The notes under the pieces were generated by a model. It ran no database searches and was not told the DNA's origin. It saw nothing but the letters and a program-made list of their open reading frames with translations. The position numbers and the translations under genes are program-made. Shown here one piece after another: positions 33,356 through 42,347 of a stretch of 64,000 bases of DNA. The DNA is from Enhydrobacter sp. (GTDB taxonomy: Bacteria > Pseudomonadota > Alphaproteobacteria > Reyranellales > Reyranellaceae). The stretch covers positions 1 to 64,000 of the forward strand of contig JAHCJV010000011.1 of assembly GCA_026126105.1 (NCBI GenBank), in the 5' to 3' direction. Position 1 is the stretch's first letter. Each line of letters starts with the position of its first letter.

Positions 33356-35068
33356 TCATTGCTCGGTCCTGAGGCGGCTGTTCTGCACCAGAGCGACTAC
33401 CGCCAGCGGTACCACGACACCGATGACGGCGACCGATATCAGGAGCCAGCCGAGTTCGCCGTAGTTGGCGGCGATCGCGATGGCGCCGGTGGCAGGATCG
33501 CGCACCTCCCGCGTCACGGCGAAGGCCTGGTTAAGATACTTGGTGAACAGCGAACTGGCCGACAGGGCAAGATTTGTGAAAGACGCCATTACCGCAAAAA
33601 ACGTCGCCTTGAGGTTTGCTGGCGCATTGCGGGCGATCCAGGCCAGCATCGGGATCATCGCGATCTGGCCGAGCGGCGATTCCAACGCGGTGTCCATGAT
33701 CGCAATGAAATGCGCATCGACGAAGCCGCCGGTACGCGCCGCCGTCCAGTGCTGAATGCCATAATACAGACCGATGTTCGGCAGCGCGAGAAAGCCGGCG
33801 GCGATCGTCAACAGCACGACGACGTAGGCGATGGAGCGGCTTGCCATGAGCGGCCGCAGCATCATCAGGCCGGCAAGGGTGAGCAACGCGGTGATAAGCG
33901 AGAGAACCGATATGAACTGCTGGTTGAACCCAAGGACATCGATCTGGAACCAGGTGGCACCGGGACCGGGTTGCGGTACCGCCCGGAATGCGAAGATGAT
34001 CACGGCAGTGCCGATCAGCGGGCCGCGCAAGTCAGGCTCGATCTCGAGCATCAGGCGCCAGATCAGGAAGGCAACGATCACCATGGAGCCGAGAAAGATG
34101 ATCTCCTGCGCATGGGGTGCCTCTCCAATTCCGGTGGCCAGGCTGAAGACGACGAATGCAAGGCTGCCGCCGAGGATCCACCAATTGGGCTGTACCTTCT
34201 CGACCGAGCCAAAAAGGTCCGCCTCGATCAGTTCCTCCGCGACCCCATTTGCGCGCAGCCGTCTGGCTCGCCAGTGCTGCGTCAGCGTTCCGAGGGTAAC
34301 GCCGGCAACGGAGACGACCGGAATGAGCAACGCCAACCGATAGATATTGGCATACGCGGTCAGCTTTTCAGCCTCGCCCAGCGCCTCGACACCTTCGAAC
34401 ATGACCACGTTGACGACAGCCACGGCCACTGTCCCGCTGATGATGGCGAAGCGGCCAAGCGTCTGCATGGTGGTATGCATGGCTTTGACCTCAGCCTCCG
34501 CATAACGCCTTCCAGTGTTGTCGAACCTTGGCACCGCCTCGACCGTCATCGCGTCGGCCACCACGTCCTGAACGACGTATCCACTGGGCGCCAGCAGAGC
34601 AGCCAGGACGTACCAGACTTCGGCGGGCAGGATCCCGGTCATTGATTCGGTGTGGGCGATCAAGGCGTACATGATTGCAATGCTCGTCGCGATCAGTGCT
34701 GCGCCGACCCAAACCAGCACCGCTTTCCAACGCCAGATGAGATCGACCAGGTGGCCGAGCGGCATCTTGAGCGCCCAGGGGATACCTGCCCAGAATGCGA
34801 GCCCGGCAAGAAAGGCTGCCGACAGGCCCAGGTAGTCCTTGACGAAGAAGGTGCCGACGATCGCTGTCAGGCTGGATATACCCGCCGCAATATAAACCAT
34901 CAGCGGCGGCAGATAGGACCATCGGAGCTGCCGGCCCAGGTCGACGAAGGTCACGCGAAACCACTTGCCGACCGCGGATTTTTCAAGGACAGCCCCAGCT
35001 TTAGCGACAGTACGGCGCATGGTCTGCCCAACCCGGTACAGCAGCAATGCACTCGCCTTTGCGTCCAT
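33356..35068 (-). CDS. MFS transporter, BT1/AmpG-like
   Basis: A 570-residue membrane protein with 12 or more hydrophobic segments. PWALKMPLGHLVDLIWRWKA, near residue 100, matches the pterin/folate transporter (BT1) branch of MFS. SGYVVQDVVADAMTVEAVP follows and contains the D-x-x-x-D pattern seen in that group. The ATG at 35068 is preferred because GAGGG lies nine bases upstream; an ATG six codons earlier lacks one. It converges with the emrB-like gene. The substrate (pterins, peptides or other) is not determinable. Confidence 0.83.
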   Translation of the reverse strand: MDAKASALLLYRVGQTMRRTVAKAGAVLEKSAVGKWFRVTFVDLGRQLRWSYLPPLMVYIAAGISSLTAIVGTFFVKDYLGLSAAFLAGLAFWAGIPWALKMPLGHLVDLIWRWKAVLVWVGAALIATSIAIMYALIAHTESMTGILPAEVWYVLAALLAPSGYVVQDVVADAMTVEAVPRFDNTGRRYAEAEVKAMHTTMQTLGRFAIISGTVAVAVVNVVMFEGVEALGEAEKLTAYANIYRLALLIPVVSVAGVTLGTLTQHWRARRLRANGVAEELIEADLFGSVEKVQPNWWILGGSLAFVVFSLATGIGEAPHAQEIIFLGSMVIVAFLIWRLMLEIEPDLRGPLIGTAVIIFAFRAVPQPGPGATWFQIDVLGFNQQFISVLSLITALLTLAGLMMLRPLMASRSIAYVVVLLTIAAGFLALPNIGLYYGIQHWTAARTGGFVDAHFIAIMDTALESPLGQIAMIPMLAWIARNAPANLKATFFAVMASFTNLALSASSLFTKYLNQAFAVTREVRDPATGAIAIAANYGELGWLLISVAVIGVVVPLAVVALVQNSRLRTEQ

Positions 35069-35291
35069 CGCAAATCGCCCTCTCATGCTGAAGGACCCAG
35101 AGTAGCGGAGGCGTCTCCGGCTTCACTCGTATTGACAATTGCTTGCATAGGACCGTCAGCATCGAGCCGCGCTGCACTTGCGGCGCCCGCGGCGGGAGGT
35201 CGTGAGATTGCCTCGCCCCTGTCGATTGGCTGCTGCCCTCGAATACGCCCAACCCGCCGGCAACGAACAAGAAGGGCGATTGCGCAGAGAA

Positions 35292-35548
35292 AAGGCCGTC
35301 TATCACCTGCTCCGCAACATCGGCTCGAATTTCTTCATAGCGATGCATTGCCGACATCGTGCACGCGAGGGGGGCCAATTACGCCCGCATGATGCAATGG
35401 ATCACCAACTGCAGCCGTCCCTGGCGCTGCCCCCCGCAAGTGATGGGAGCCTGGAACGCCTACGCGCATCAACGCTTTCGGCTTCTACACCGTGTGCTCT
35501 GCGCTCGCGATGCCGTTTATCCCGATGGTCGACCGCAGCCGCCGCGCA
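35292..35548 (+). pseudogene. Decayed duplicate of the 3' end of the DHA2 pump gene
   Basis: The stretch closely resembles 33019-33330, the last third of the emrB-like gene. AVYHLLRNIGSNFFIA in one frame is followed, after frameshifts, by RGANYARMMQWITN in a second frame and MCSALAMPF in a third. About 60 bases of the parent are deleted in the middle, around the W-D-A-G-S to Y-I-N-A segment. No 5' part of a pump gene is present, and no start or continuous frame remains. Flanking bases 35087-35290 hold no recognisable gene. It marks an old duplication or the loss of a second emrB. Confidence 0.85.
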
Positions 35549-35562
35549 ACGAACGGACCGCT

Positions 35563-35955
35563 TCACAGCCAACGCAGCACTGCCGCCACGCTGTCATCTG
35601 GCCGCGTATTGAAACAGATCCGCACGGTCGGTGCGGCGTGCCGGTGCACGACGTTGATCAGCCTCTCGAACAGCAGAAAGTGGTCGGACGGCACGCGGAC
35701 GCCGGCCCCGATCATGATGCAATCATACCTGTCGCGTTCGAGGGCTTGCCGCACTACCGCCTCGGCGGTCTCACCGGTGTCGATGTAGAGCATGCGTACT
35801 TGATGGCCCATGTTCTCGAGCTCGGCCTCGGCGGCATCGAGCGCCCTGGTAAGGCTCTCGCGCGTGAGGCCGGGCACCGGCATGCGGCCGTAGTCGACCA
35901 CGGCCGGATCGAGGCCGACAATCAGCACGCGCTTCTCTTGTTGTCCTTGTTCCAT
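35563..35955 (-). CDS. Small conserved-looking protein of unknown function
   Basis: A 130-residue protein I do not recognise as a named family. It looks like a single alpha/beta domain: strand KRVLIVGLDPAVVDY, helix ESLTRALDAAEAELENMG, strand HQVRMLYID, helix ETAEAVVRQALERD, strand YDCIMIGAGV, then VPSDHFLLFERLINVVHRHA and a final strand. This receiver-like alternation lacks the phosphorylatable Asp and Lys pattern. AGGGAG stands about six bases before the ATG. It lies between the decayed pump copy and the Nudix gene, same strand as the latter. Confidence 0.7.
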   Translation of the reverse strand: MEQGQQEKRVLIVGLDPAVVDYGRMPVPGLTRESLTRALDAAEAELENMGHQVRMLYIDTGETAEAVVRQALERDRYDCIMIGAGVRVPSDHFLLFERLINVVHRHAAPTVRICFNTRPDDSVAAVLRWL

Positions 35956-35994
35956 CGCCCGCTCCCTTGCTGCTCCGACGCCCTGCGATCGCGG

Positions 35995-36594
35995 TCAAAG
36001 GATCAGCCGCCGGATTGCCGGGTCGGCGCTCCGGCTCGCGAACAAGTGTACCAACAGCAATGTCGACATCTGGTTCGCCTCGCGCAGCCGGAGCGCACCC
36101 GACTGCAGGCCAGTCACAAACGCCGGCCACGGAATCTCGTGCAGCCGGAGGTTCTCGCTCTCCGCCTCGACCGGCGGGGCGAGCCGGGTCACGCCGACCG
36201 CAAGGAAGGCATGGACCTGGTTGGTGAAGCGTGACGCAGCGGGATGCAGCGCTCCCAATGCGTGCCAGGTACCGCCACCATAGCCGGTTTCCTCCAGCAG
36301 CTCGCGCCGAGCAGCGGCCTCGACGTCTTCTTCCGGCTCGACATGGCCTGCTGGGATCTCGAGAAGGGTCCGAGTCACGGCGTGACGGTACTGCTCGACC
36401 AACAGCATATGGCAGCTGCCGCTGATGGCGACCACGTTTACCCAGTCAGCAACCTCGATCACATGATAGGGCGACAACACGTTGCCGTTGGGCAGGCGGA
36501 CGCTGTCGCTGCGCAAGGACAGCCAGCGGTCGCGATAGCTGTAGGTTGATTCGATCAGGCGCCATGGCTCGATCGCTTCGGTTGATCCCGGCAT
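35995..36594 (-). CDS. Nudix hydrolase
   Basis: A 199-residue protein with a complete Nudix box, G-x5-E-x7-R-E-x-x-E-E-x-G (GHVEPEE...RELLEETGYG, about residues 83-106). Flanking parts resemble ADP-ribose pyrophosphatases (WVNVVAI near 51; LLVEQYRHAV near 65), which hydrolyse ADP-ribose or similar nucleotide sugars. The ATG at 36594 has AGGG upstream; longer in-frame sequence overlaps the next gene and is not used. It probably follows the DUF3617 gene in one transcript, 10 bp away. Confidence 0.9.
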   Translation of the reverse strand: MPGSTEAIEPWRLIESTYSYRDRWLSLRSDSVRLPNGNVLSPYHVIEVADWVNVVAISGSCHMLLVEQYRHAVTRTLLEIPAGHVEPEEDVEAAARRELLEETGYGGGTWHALGALHPAASRFTNQVHAFLAVGVTRLAPPVEAESENLRLHEIPWPAFVTGLQSGALRLREANQMSTLLLVHLFASRSADPAIRRLIL

Positions 36595-36604
36595 CGTCCA
36601 ACCC

Positions 36605-37042
36605 TCAGCAGTCGCCGAGCCTCTGGCCCGACAGCTGGCTGGTTCCCTTGCCCTCATGCTCTTTGGACATTACCTCGACGGTGCCCGCACCCTCGTAGCC
36701 TGTCGGCGTGAATTTCAGGTCCATCGTCGTGCTGACCGCAGGCTCGGCGTCGGTCGCCGGACACGTCATGCTCATCTTCACCTGACCCGGCCCTGTTGCC
36801 GAGACATTACGATCGCAGCCGCGTGCCGTCGCCTCGTCGGCCGTGATCAAGAGCAGGCGCTCGAGGCTCGCCTCGCCCGGCTCAAGGCAGATCTTCTGCG
36901 GCCGAGGCGGCAACGCGCGGCCGTTGAGCGTCACCTTTTCCGTCTTCTCCCATTGACCGGCCTGAATCGCCGTTTCCGCATGGACGATCGGCGCAAGAAT
37001 CGGGAGGGCGGCGAGCAGCAGCATCGAGAATCTCATGCGCAT
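36605..37042 (-). CDS. DUF3617 family exported protein
   Basis: A 145-residue protein with a signal peptide ending in VHA (about residue 22). Its features match DUF3617: GQWEKTEKVTLNG near 29, a Cys pair with ICLEPGEA near 51 and ARGCDRNV near 74, then MTCPA and C-terminal GDC. The family is periplasmic, of unknown function, common in proteobacteria. An ATG two codons downstream is an equally good start. The 406 bp on its upstream side contain no gene apart from the tRNA at the far end, but several palindromes. Confidence 0.8.
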   Translation of the reverse strand: MRMRFSMLLLAALPILAPIVHAETAIQAGQWEKTEKVTLNGRALPPRPQKICLEPGEASLERLLLITADEATARGCDRNVSATGPGQVKMSMTCPATDAEPAVSTTMDLKFTPTGYEGAGTVEVMSKEHEGKGTSQLSGQRLGDC

Positions 37043-37248
37043 GATGTCCGGATCGAAACGAGGCGTCTAATGCGGGAGGCACTAGGTGCTCTGAAATGAA
37101 TGAAATCTACGTCCTTGTGCCGTGACGAGAGGCTTTGCATCGCCTCAACATAGCACCACAAGCGAACGAAATTCTGCTTTGCCGAGCGTTCGAGCAGTCG
37201 AGTCGGCGTTTGATGCAACGCGCCCACACGCAACCGCAAGTGAATTGC

Positions 37249-37368
37249 ATGTCATGTGTAATGACATCGTAAGCTCGGATATGCAGAGGTCGCGCCACCC
37301 GTGGGTGCACCCACACACTCTCGGTCAGGCTCTCGACTGCACTCCCACATCACCTGCGGTCGAGAGCC
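37249..37368. repeat. Cluster of three perfect palindromes in an intergenic region
   Basis: Within the 406-bp gene-free stretch between the DUF3617 gene and tRNA-Glu there are three symmetric sites: ATGTCAT with ATGACAT (37249-37255 and 37261-37267, 5-base loop); the uninterrupted 14-mer GTGGGTGCACCCAC (37301-37314); and a 10-bp stem (37328-37337 with 37359-37368, 21-base loop). They could be operators, RNA hairpins, or relics of an element once inserted beside the tRNA. No protein gene is supported here. Confidence 0.5.
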
Positions 37369-37449
37369 GCCCACTCCTCCGGTATTGCCGACGCGGGATT
37401 GTGACACGATGGCGCCTCTCGCCGCGCCAGCCTTGGACCGTCGCGTCGC

Positions 37450-37525
37450 TGGCGTCCCCTACGGGATTCGAACCCGTGTTACCGCCGTGAAAGGGCGATG
37501 TCCTAGGCCTCTAGACGAAGGGGAC
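37450..37525 (-). tRNA. tRNA-Glu (anticodon TTC)
   Basis: A 76-nt cloverleaf on the minus strand. The 7-bp acceptor stem GTCCCCT pairs with AGGGGAC, the anticodon loop CTTTCAC carries TTC, the T-loop is GTTCGAATC, and CCA is encoded at the 3' end. It decodes GAA and GAG. It is solitary, between recJ upstream and the palindrome-rich gap downstream. No integrase or duplicated tRNA 3' end was seen nearby. Confidence 0.97.
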
Positions 37526-37587
37526 GAGGCCGCGAGCGGCAGGGTGTAACGGCCCCCGTCGATGAAATCAAGGCGGCACGAGCGCCG

Positions 37588-39408
37588 TCAGGGGAGCATC
37601 GAACCCGTGGCCCGCGCGGCATCGTCGATCTGCAAGCGCACGCTTTCGCGGCCGTTATAACGATCCAGGCGCAACGCGCCTGCGACGTGCAGGATCGGCC
37701 GCGCGGGATCGAGCAAGGCCGGCCCGAGCTCGCTCTGGCCGGCGCGGAAGGCGATGGCTTCGATCCGGCCGCGCTGGTGCCCAACCAGCGTACAGCGAAC
37801 GTGGCCCTCGCCGACCCGCTGTGCGTGGTCGACACGCACGCCCGTGAGCGCGAAGCGCGGCAAGGCGTTGCCCGCGCCGAACGGGCCGGCGCGTTCGATC
37901 ATCGCGACCAGTTCCGTCGTCGCCGCCCCAGGCGTCAAGGCCGCGTCGATGCCGAGCTCCCGGACCGGCGGCGCCTCGCCGAGCTGTGGCGCAATCCGTT
38001 CGTCGAGAAAGCGCGCGAGATGCGGCAGCTGCTCACGCTCGACCGTGAGGCCGGCGGCCATGGCGTGGCCGCCGCCGTTGATCAGCAGGCCAGACTGCCG
38101 CGCCGCCAGCACTGCCGCGCCGAGGTCGACACCGCGCACCGAGCGTCCCGAGCCCTTGCCCACCGCACCGGCCATGCCAATCACGAACGCCGGCCGGCCA
38201 TAGCGCTCGACCAGGCGGCTAGCGACAATGCCGATGACGCCGACGTGCCACCCCTCGCTCTCGACGACGACGGCTGCGGGCAAACCCTTGCGGTCAGGCC
38301 CATAAAGTCCCTCGATGCGGGCGATCGCCTGATCGAGCACTTCTCGTTCGATGGCGCGGCGCTCCGAATTGAACTCGTCGAGCCGCAGCGCCAGCGCGCC
38401 AACTTCGTGCGCATCGTCGCTCGACAGCAGGCGGACGCCGAGATCGGCCTGGCCGACACGACCGCCCGCATTGACCCTGGGCCCCAGCAGGAAGCCGAGA
38501 TGATAAGCCCCCGGCGCCTCGCGCAGTCGCGCCACGTCGGAAAGCGCGGCGAGGCCGGCGTTACCGCGCTTCTGCATCACCATCAGCCCCTGCCGGACGA
38601 GAACGCGATTGACACCGGTCAACGGCACGACATCGGCCACCGTGCCGAGCGCCACGAGGTCGAGCCACCGTCGCAGGTCGGGCTCGGGGCGCGCCTCGCC
38701 GTACCAGCCCGCCAGGCGCAGCGCGCGGTTGACACCGACGCAGAGCAGGAAGGCGACGCCGACGGCGGCGAGCTGCTTGTGTGGGCTTGCGTCGTCCAGC
38801 CGGTTGGGATCGACGACAGCCACGGCTTCGGGCAGCGTCAGCTCGGCCTGATGATGATCGATCACGATGACATCGAGCCCCGCCTTCTTCGCCTCCGACA
38901 GCGGCTCGTAGGCGGTGACGCCGCAATCGACTGTGATAACGACGGAGGCGCCCTCCTCCCTCAGCTTGAGCAGCGCGGGCGCATTCGGGCCATAGCCCTC
39001 CTTGCGGCGGTCGGGAATATAGACGCCGATATTGCCGCCGATGCTGCGGAAGAAGCGCAGCAAAAGCGCCGAGGAAGTCGCACCATCGACGTCGTAATCG
39101 CCGAACACCAGGATACGCTCGGTCTGTTGCACGGCGCTCACGAGCCGCGCGACCGCGAGGTCCATGTCCTTGAGGTGCAGCGGGTCCGGCAGAAACTTGC
39201 GCAGGGTCGGCTCAAGGAAGTCCGGCACGTCGTCGAGCCCGACCTCGCGCGCGGCCAGCAGTCGGCAGATGGCATCCGGCAAGCCGTGCCGCTGCGCCAT
39301 CGCGCGTGCGATGCGCTCGTCGGCCAGGCGCTCGGCCCAGCGCCGCCCCGTCAGCGAGTGCTCGATGCCGAGGAACGCCGCGCGCCTGTTCCGTGCTTCT
39401 GTGGACAT
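37588..39408 (-). CDS. recJ: Single-stranded-DNA-specific exonuclease RecJ
   Basis: A 606-residue 5'-3' ssDNA exonuclease of the DHH family, acting in RecF-type recombination and mismatch repair. Motif I is FGDYDVDGATSSALL (about 98-112), the DCG motif is near 138, the DHH motif VIDHHQAEL near 160, and the DHHA1 Gly-rich motif NGGGHAMAAGL near 407, followed by the OB-fold domain. Length is normal. It is the last gene of the minus-strand block that begins with the aminotransferase; the neighbourhood hom-glpX-recJ is common in alphaproteobacteria. Confidence 0.96.
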   Translation of the reverse strand: MSTEARNRRAAFLGIEHSLTGRRWAERLADERIARAMAQRHGLPDAICRLLAAREVGLDDVPDFLEPTLRKFLPDPLHLKDMDLAVARLVSAVQQTERILVFGDYDVDGATSSALLLRFFRSIGGNIGVYIPDRRKEGYGPNAPALLKLREEGASVVITVDCGVTAYEPLSEAKKAGLDVIVIDHHQAELTLPEAVAVVDPNRLDDASPHKQLAAVGVAFLLCVGVNRALRLAGWYGEARPEPDLRRWLDLVALGTVADVVPLTGVNRVLVRQGLMVMQKRGNAGLAALSDVARLREAPGAYHLGFLLGPRVNAGGRVGQADLGVRLLSSDDAHEVGALALRLDEFNSERRAIEREVLDQAIARIEGLYGPDRKGLPAAVVVESEGWHVGVIGIVASRLVERYGRPAFVIGMAGAVGKGSGRSVRGVDLGAAVLAARQSGLLINGGGHAMAAGLTVEREQLPHLARFLDERIAPQLGEAPPVRELGIDAALTPGAATTELVAMIERAGPFGAGNALPRFALTGVRVDHAQRVGEGHVRCTLVGHQRGRIEAIAFRAGQSELGPALLDPARPILHVAGALRLDRYNGRESVRLQIDDAARATGSMLP

Positions 39409-39442
39409 GCCGTCTCTTTAGACCAAACGGCTGGGGAGCGTT

Positions 39443-39844
39443 TCAGCCAGAGAGAAGCCGGCGCCACGGGGTCCAGTAGTAGAGTTCCCAGCCCTCGGTG
39501 ACGCCCTTATAGTCGCCCTTCGGCACGTCGACCTGAACCAGATCGATCCGAGCATTTTTCTTGCCTGCGTCATGAAAGGTCAGGAACAACGTGGAGTCGG
39601 GATCGTCGGCGTGGAAGTTCGTCGAACGCCACGACTGCACGATCAGGCGAGGCTTGTCGGCCAGCAAGGTGCGGCCGCTCAACGAACCGTTGAACGCCCG
39701 GAAGCGCGAATTGGGCGTTGCCGAGATCGTCACCGTGCCGCCGGTGATGGCGGCGTGCTTCTTGGGATCGAGATACATCTCGAACAACTTGCCGGCAGAC
39801 GCGGGCAGGACGACCGACAGGTGAATGATGCTTCTGCGTGCCAT
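39443..39844 (-). CDS. SRPBCC (AHSA1/START-like) domain protein
   Basis: A 133-residue Bet v1-like protein. The sequence IIHLSVVLPASAGKLFEMYLDPKKHAAITGG is the AHSA1 opening (P-A-x-x-x-F-x-x-x-x-D-x-x-x-H), and EGWELYYWTPWRRLL is the typical C-terminal helix. These small cavities bind lipids or hydrophobic ligands, or act on Hsp90-like partners. The start at 39844 (MARRS) fits the fold best. A TACCAT hexamer lies five bases upstream and no Shine-Dalgarno sequence is seen, so a leaderless mRNA is possible; a start 25 codons earlier is the alternative. It interrupts the glpX-recJ pair. Confidence 0.8.
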   Translation of the reverse strand: MARRSIIHLSVVLPASAGKLFEMYLDPKKHAAITGGTVTISATPNSRFRAFNGSLSGRTLLADKPRLIVQSWRSTNFHADDPDSTLFLTFHDAGKKNARIDLVQVDVPKGDYKGVTEGWELYYWTPWRRLLSG

Positions 39845-40007
39845 TTGCCATGGTACGACGGCACGAGAAGCATGACCAACGGCTTCGTTGCCGAAGCCCG
39901 TCCCGCTCCAGCTTTCCACCGAAAGCCCGGATTGTCATCGGCTTCCGGTCACTCATCCCAAAGGGCGAGGCTCCTGGCGACCCGCGCTGCCGCTCCTCAG
40001 GTCGTGA

Positions 40008-40991
40008 TCACGCCCAGCTGGGCAGGCCCGTCTTGATCGAGAAGTTGTGGTGGGCGGAGACCCACCGCACCGTACCGGTCTTGGAGCGCATGACGATCGA
40101 ATGCGTCTCCGCGCCGTTGCCGAAGCGCCGCACGCCCTTCAGCATCGAGCCCGAGGTGACGCCGGTCGCCGCGAACATCACGTCGCCCTTGGCCATGTCG
40201 AGCATCGAGTACTTGCGGTTGAGGTCAGTGATGCCCCATTTCCTGGCGCGGCTCCGCTCGTCGTCGTTGCGGAACAGAAGCCGGCCCTGGATCTGGCCGC
40301 CGATAGAGCGCAGGGCTGCGGCCGCGAGGACCCCTTCCGGGGCACCGCCCGAGCCCATGTAGATGTCGATGCCCGAATCGCCGGTCGAGGTAGCGATCAC
40401 GCCCGAGACGTCTCCGTCGCCGATCAGCATGATGCGCGCGCCCGCCTCGCGAACCTTGGCGATCAGCTCGGCATGGCGGGGGCGATCGAGAATGCACACC
40501 ACGAGGTCCGCCACGTCGACTTTCTTGGCCTTGGCAAGATCGGTGAGGTTTTGAAGCGGCGTCTTGTCGAGATCGACGATGCCGTCAGGCAGGCCGCCAC
40601 CGACGGCTATCTTATCCATGTAAACGTCCGGCGCGTTGAGGAACCCCCCGTGCTCGGCCATCGCCATGACGGCAAGGCCGTTGGGCAGGCCCTTGGCGGT
40701 GATGGTCGTTCCTTCGAGCGGATCCAGTGCGATATCGATCTTCGGTCCGCCAGCGCCGACCTTCTCGCCGATATAGAGCATCGGCGCCTCGTCGCGCTCG
40801 CCTTCGCCGATCACGACGGTGCCGTCGATCTCGAGCACATTGAGCGCGCTCCGCATGGCATCGACCGCAGCCTGGTCGGCCTTCTTCTCGTCGCCCCGGC
40901 CCATCAGCTTGGAGGCGGCAAGCGCTGCCGCCTCGGTCACGCGCACTGCTTCCAGTGCGAGATTGCGGTCCATCTTGCCTACGTCGGCCAT
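40008..40991 (-). CDS. glpX: Class II fructose-1,6-bisphosphatase GlpX
   Basis: A 327-residue enzyme that removes the C1 phosphate of fructose-1,6-bisphosphate in gluconeogenesis. The metal-site motifs are VVIGEGERDEAPMLYIGE (about 59-76) and IALDPLEGTT (86-95), with GDGDVSGVIA near 187. Length matches the GlpX family. It is 38 bp downstream of homoserine dehydrogenase on the same strand, the usual alphaproteobacterial order. A Calvin-type role is not suggested by the neighbours. Confidence 0.96.
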   Translation of the reverse strand: MADVGKMDRNLALEAVRVTEAAALAASKLMGRGDEKKADQAAVDAMRSALNVLEIDGTVVIGEGERDEAPMLYIGEKVGAGGPKIDIALDPLEGTTITAKGLPNGLAVMAMAEHGGFLNAPDVYMDKIAVGGGLPDGIVDLDKTPLQNLTDLAKAKKVDVADLVVCILDRPRHAELIAKVREAGARIMLIGDGDVSGVIATSTGDSGIDIYMGSGGAPEGVLAAAALRSIGGQIQGRLLFRNDDERSRARKWGITDLNRKYSMLDMAKGDVMFAATGVTSGSMLKGVRRFGNGAETHSIVMRSKTGTVRWVSAHHNFSIKTGLPSWA

Positions 40992-41029
40992 CGCTTCCTC
41001 TCCCCGGCGCCTTTCGCAGCGCCGTCTGC

Positions 41030-42322
41030 TTAGAATGCCTCGATGCGAATCAGGCAGGGCGCTTCGGCGACCGCCTTCAACTTGGAAATCCGAGCTACGG
41101 CACGCTGCATGCGTGCCTCCTCCGTCTCATGCGTGGTCAGCACGACCGGCACCTCGCCGGATTTCGACCGCCCGCGTTGTAGCATCGACTCGAGGGAGAT
41201 GCGCTCCCCAGCCAGCGCCTTCGAAACCGCCGCGATCACACCCGGCCGATCCTGGACCATCAGGCGCATATAGTAGGCACCGACATGTCGATCCATCGGC
41301 GACGCCTTTTTGTCGGCCAGCCTTCGGGCGGGCACGACGAAGGCCGGCATGTTGCGCCCGCGCGCCACGTCGACGATATCGGCGACGACAGCGGAGGCCG
41401 TCGGGCCCTGCCCTGCCCCTCGCCCCTGGAACATCGTCTTGCCGACGTAGTCGCCCTCGATCGCGACGGCGTTGAACACCCCCTCGATATGCGCGATCGG
41501 CGCTTCGAGCGGCACCATGCATGGATGCACACGCTGCTCGATGCCGTAGCTCGTCTCACGCGCCAAACCCAGAAGCTTGATGCGGTAGCCGAGCTCCTCG
41601 GCGAACTCGATGTCCATCGAGGTCACCCGGCGGATGCCCTCGACATGCACGCCGGCAAAATTCACCCTCGCCCCGAACGCGGTCCCGGTCAGGACCGCTA
41701 GCTTGTGCGCAGCGTCGACGCCGTCGACATCGAAGCTCGGATCCGCCTCGGCATAGCCGGCGGCCTGGGCCTCGGCCAATACCACGTCGAAGTCGCGCCC
41801 GGTCTCGCGCATCGTCGTCAGGATGTAGTTGCAGGTGCCGTTGAGGATCCCGTAGAGGCGCGAGACCCGGTTGCCGACGAGGCCCTCGCGCAGCGCCTTG
41901 ATGATCGGGATGCCACCCGCGACGGCGGCCTCGAAGGCCAGAATGCTGCCGCCCTTTTCCGCCAGTTCGGCCATCTCGGCTCCGTGCAAGGCGAGCAGCG
42001 CCTTGTTGGCGGTGACGACGTGCTTGCCGGCACGCAGCGCGCGTTCGACCAATCGCTTGGCGATGCCACCCGAACCGCCGATCAACTCGACCACGACATC
42101 GATATCGGGAGCGTTCGCCAGCGCCAGCGGATCCGTCTCCCAGCGCATGGCGGAAAGATCGATACCGCGCTTCCTCGCCTTGGATCGGGCGCTCACGGCG
42201 ACGACTTCAAGACGCCGGCCGCCGCGCAGCGCCAGGAGCTTGTTGTGCTCGGCAAGCAACTTCACGACGCCGGCGCCCACGGTGCCGAGGCCGGCGATGC
42301 CGATCTTGAGAGGCTCAATCAT
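41030..42322 (-). CDS. hom: Homoserine dehydrogenase
   Basis: A 430-residue NAD(P)-dependent enzyme converting aspartate semialdehyde to homoserine for Thr and Met synthesis. The dinucleotide motif GIAGLGTVGAGV is at residues 8-19, the catalytic region GILNGTCNYILT near 165 is followed by AQAAGYAEADPSFDVDG, and a C-terminal ACT domain (about 350-430) suggests threonine feedback. It is 25 bp after the aminotransferase and 38 bp before glpX, probably one transcript. The length is standard for the monofunctional form. Confidence 0.97.
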   Translation of the reverse strand: MIEPLKIGIAGLGTVGAGVVKLLAEHNKLLALRGGRRLEVVAVSARSKARKRGIDLSAMRWETDPLALANAPDIDVVVELIGGSGGIAKRLVERALRAGKHVVTANKALLALHGAEMAELAEKGGSILAFEAAVAGGIPIIKALREGLVGNRVSRLYGILNGTCNYILTTMRETGRDFDVVLAEAQAAGYAEADPSFDVDGVDAAHKLAVLTGTAFGARVNFAGVHVEGIRRVTSMDIEFAEELGYRIKLLGLARETSYGIEQRVHPCMVPLEAPIAHIEGVFNAVAIEGDYVGKTMFQGRGAGQGPTASAVVADIVDVARGRNMPAFVVPARRLADKKASPMDRHVGAYYMRLMVQDRPGVIAAVSKALAGERISLESMLQRGRSKSGEVPVVLTTHETEEARMQRAVARISKLKAVAEAPCLIRIEAF

Positions 42323-42347
42323 GGCTGCCTGATACGCCAGGACTCGA

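Noticed and set aside
35132-35154. TTGACA as a -35 box upstream of the decayed pump copy
   Set aside because: No acceptable -10 hexamer lies 16-18 bases downstream and there is no gene to transcribe.
37122-37490. Open frame ending in a SPTGFEPVLPP-like peptide
   Set aside because: That peptide is the well-known artefact of translating the strand opposite a tRNA T-arm (GTTCGAATC). Here it is antisense to tRNA-Glu.
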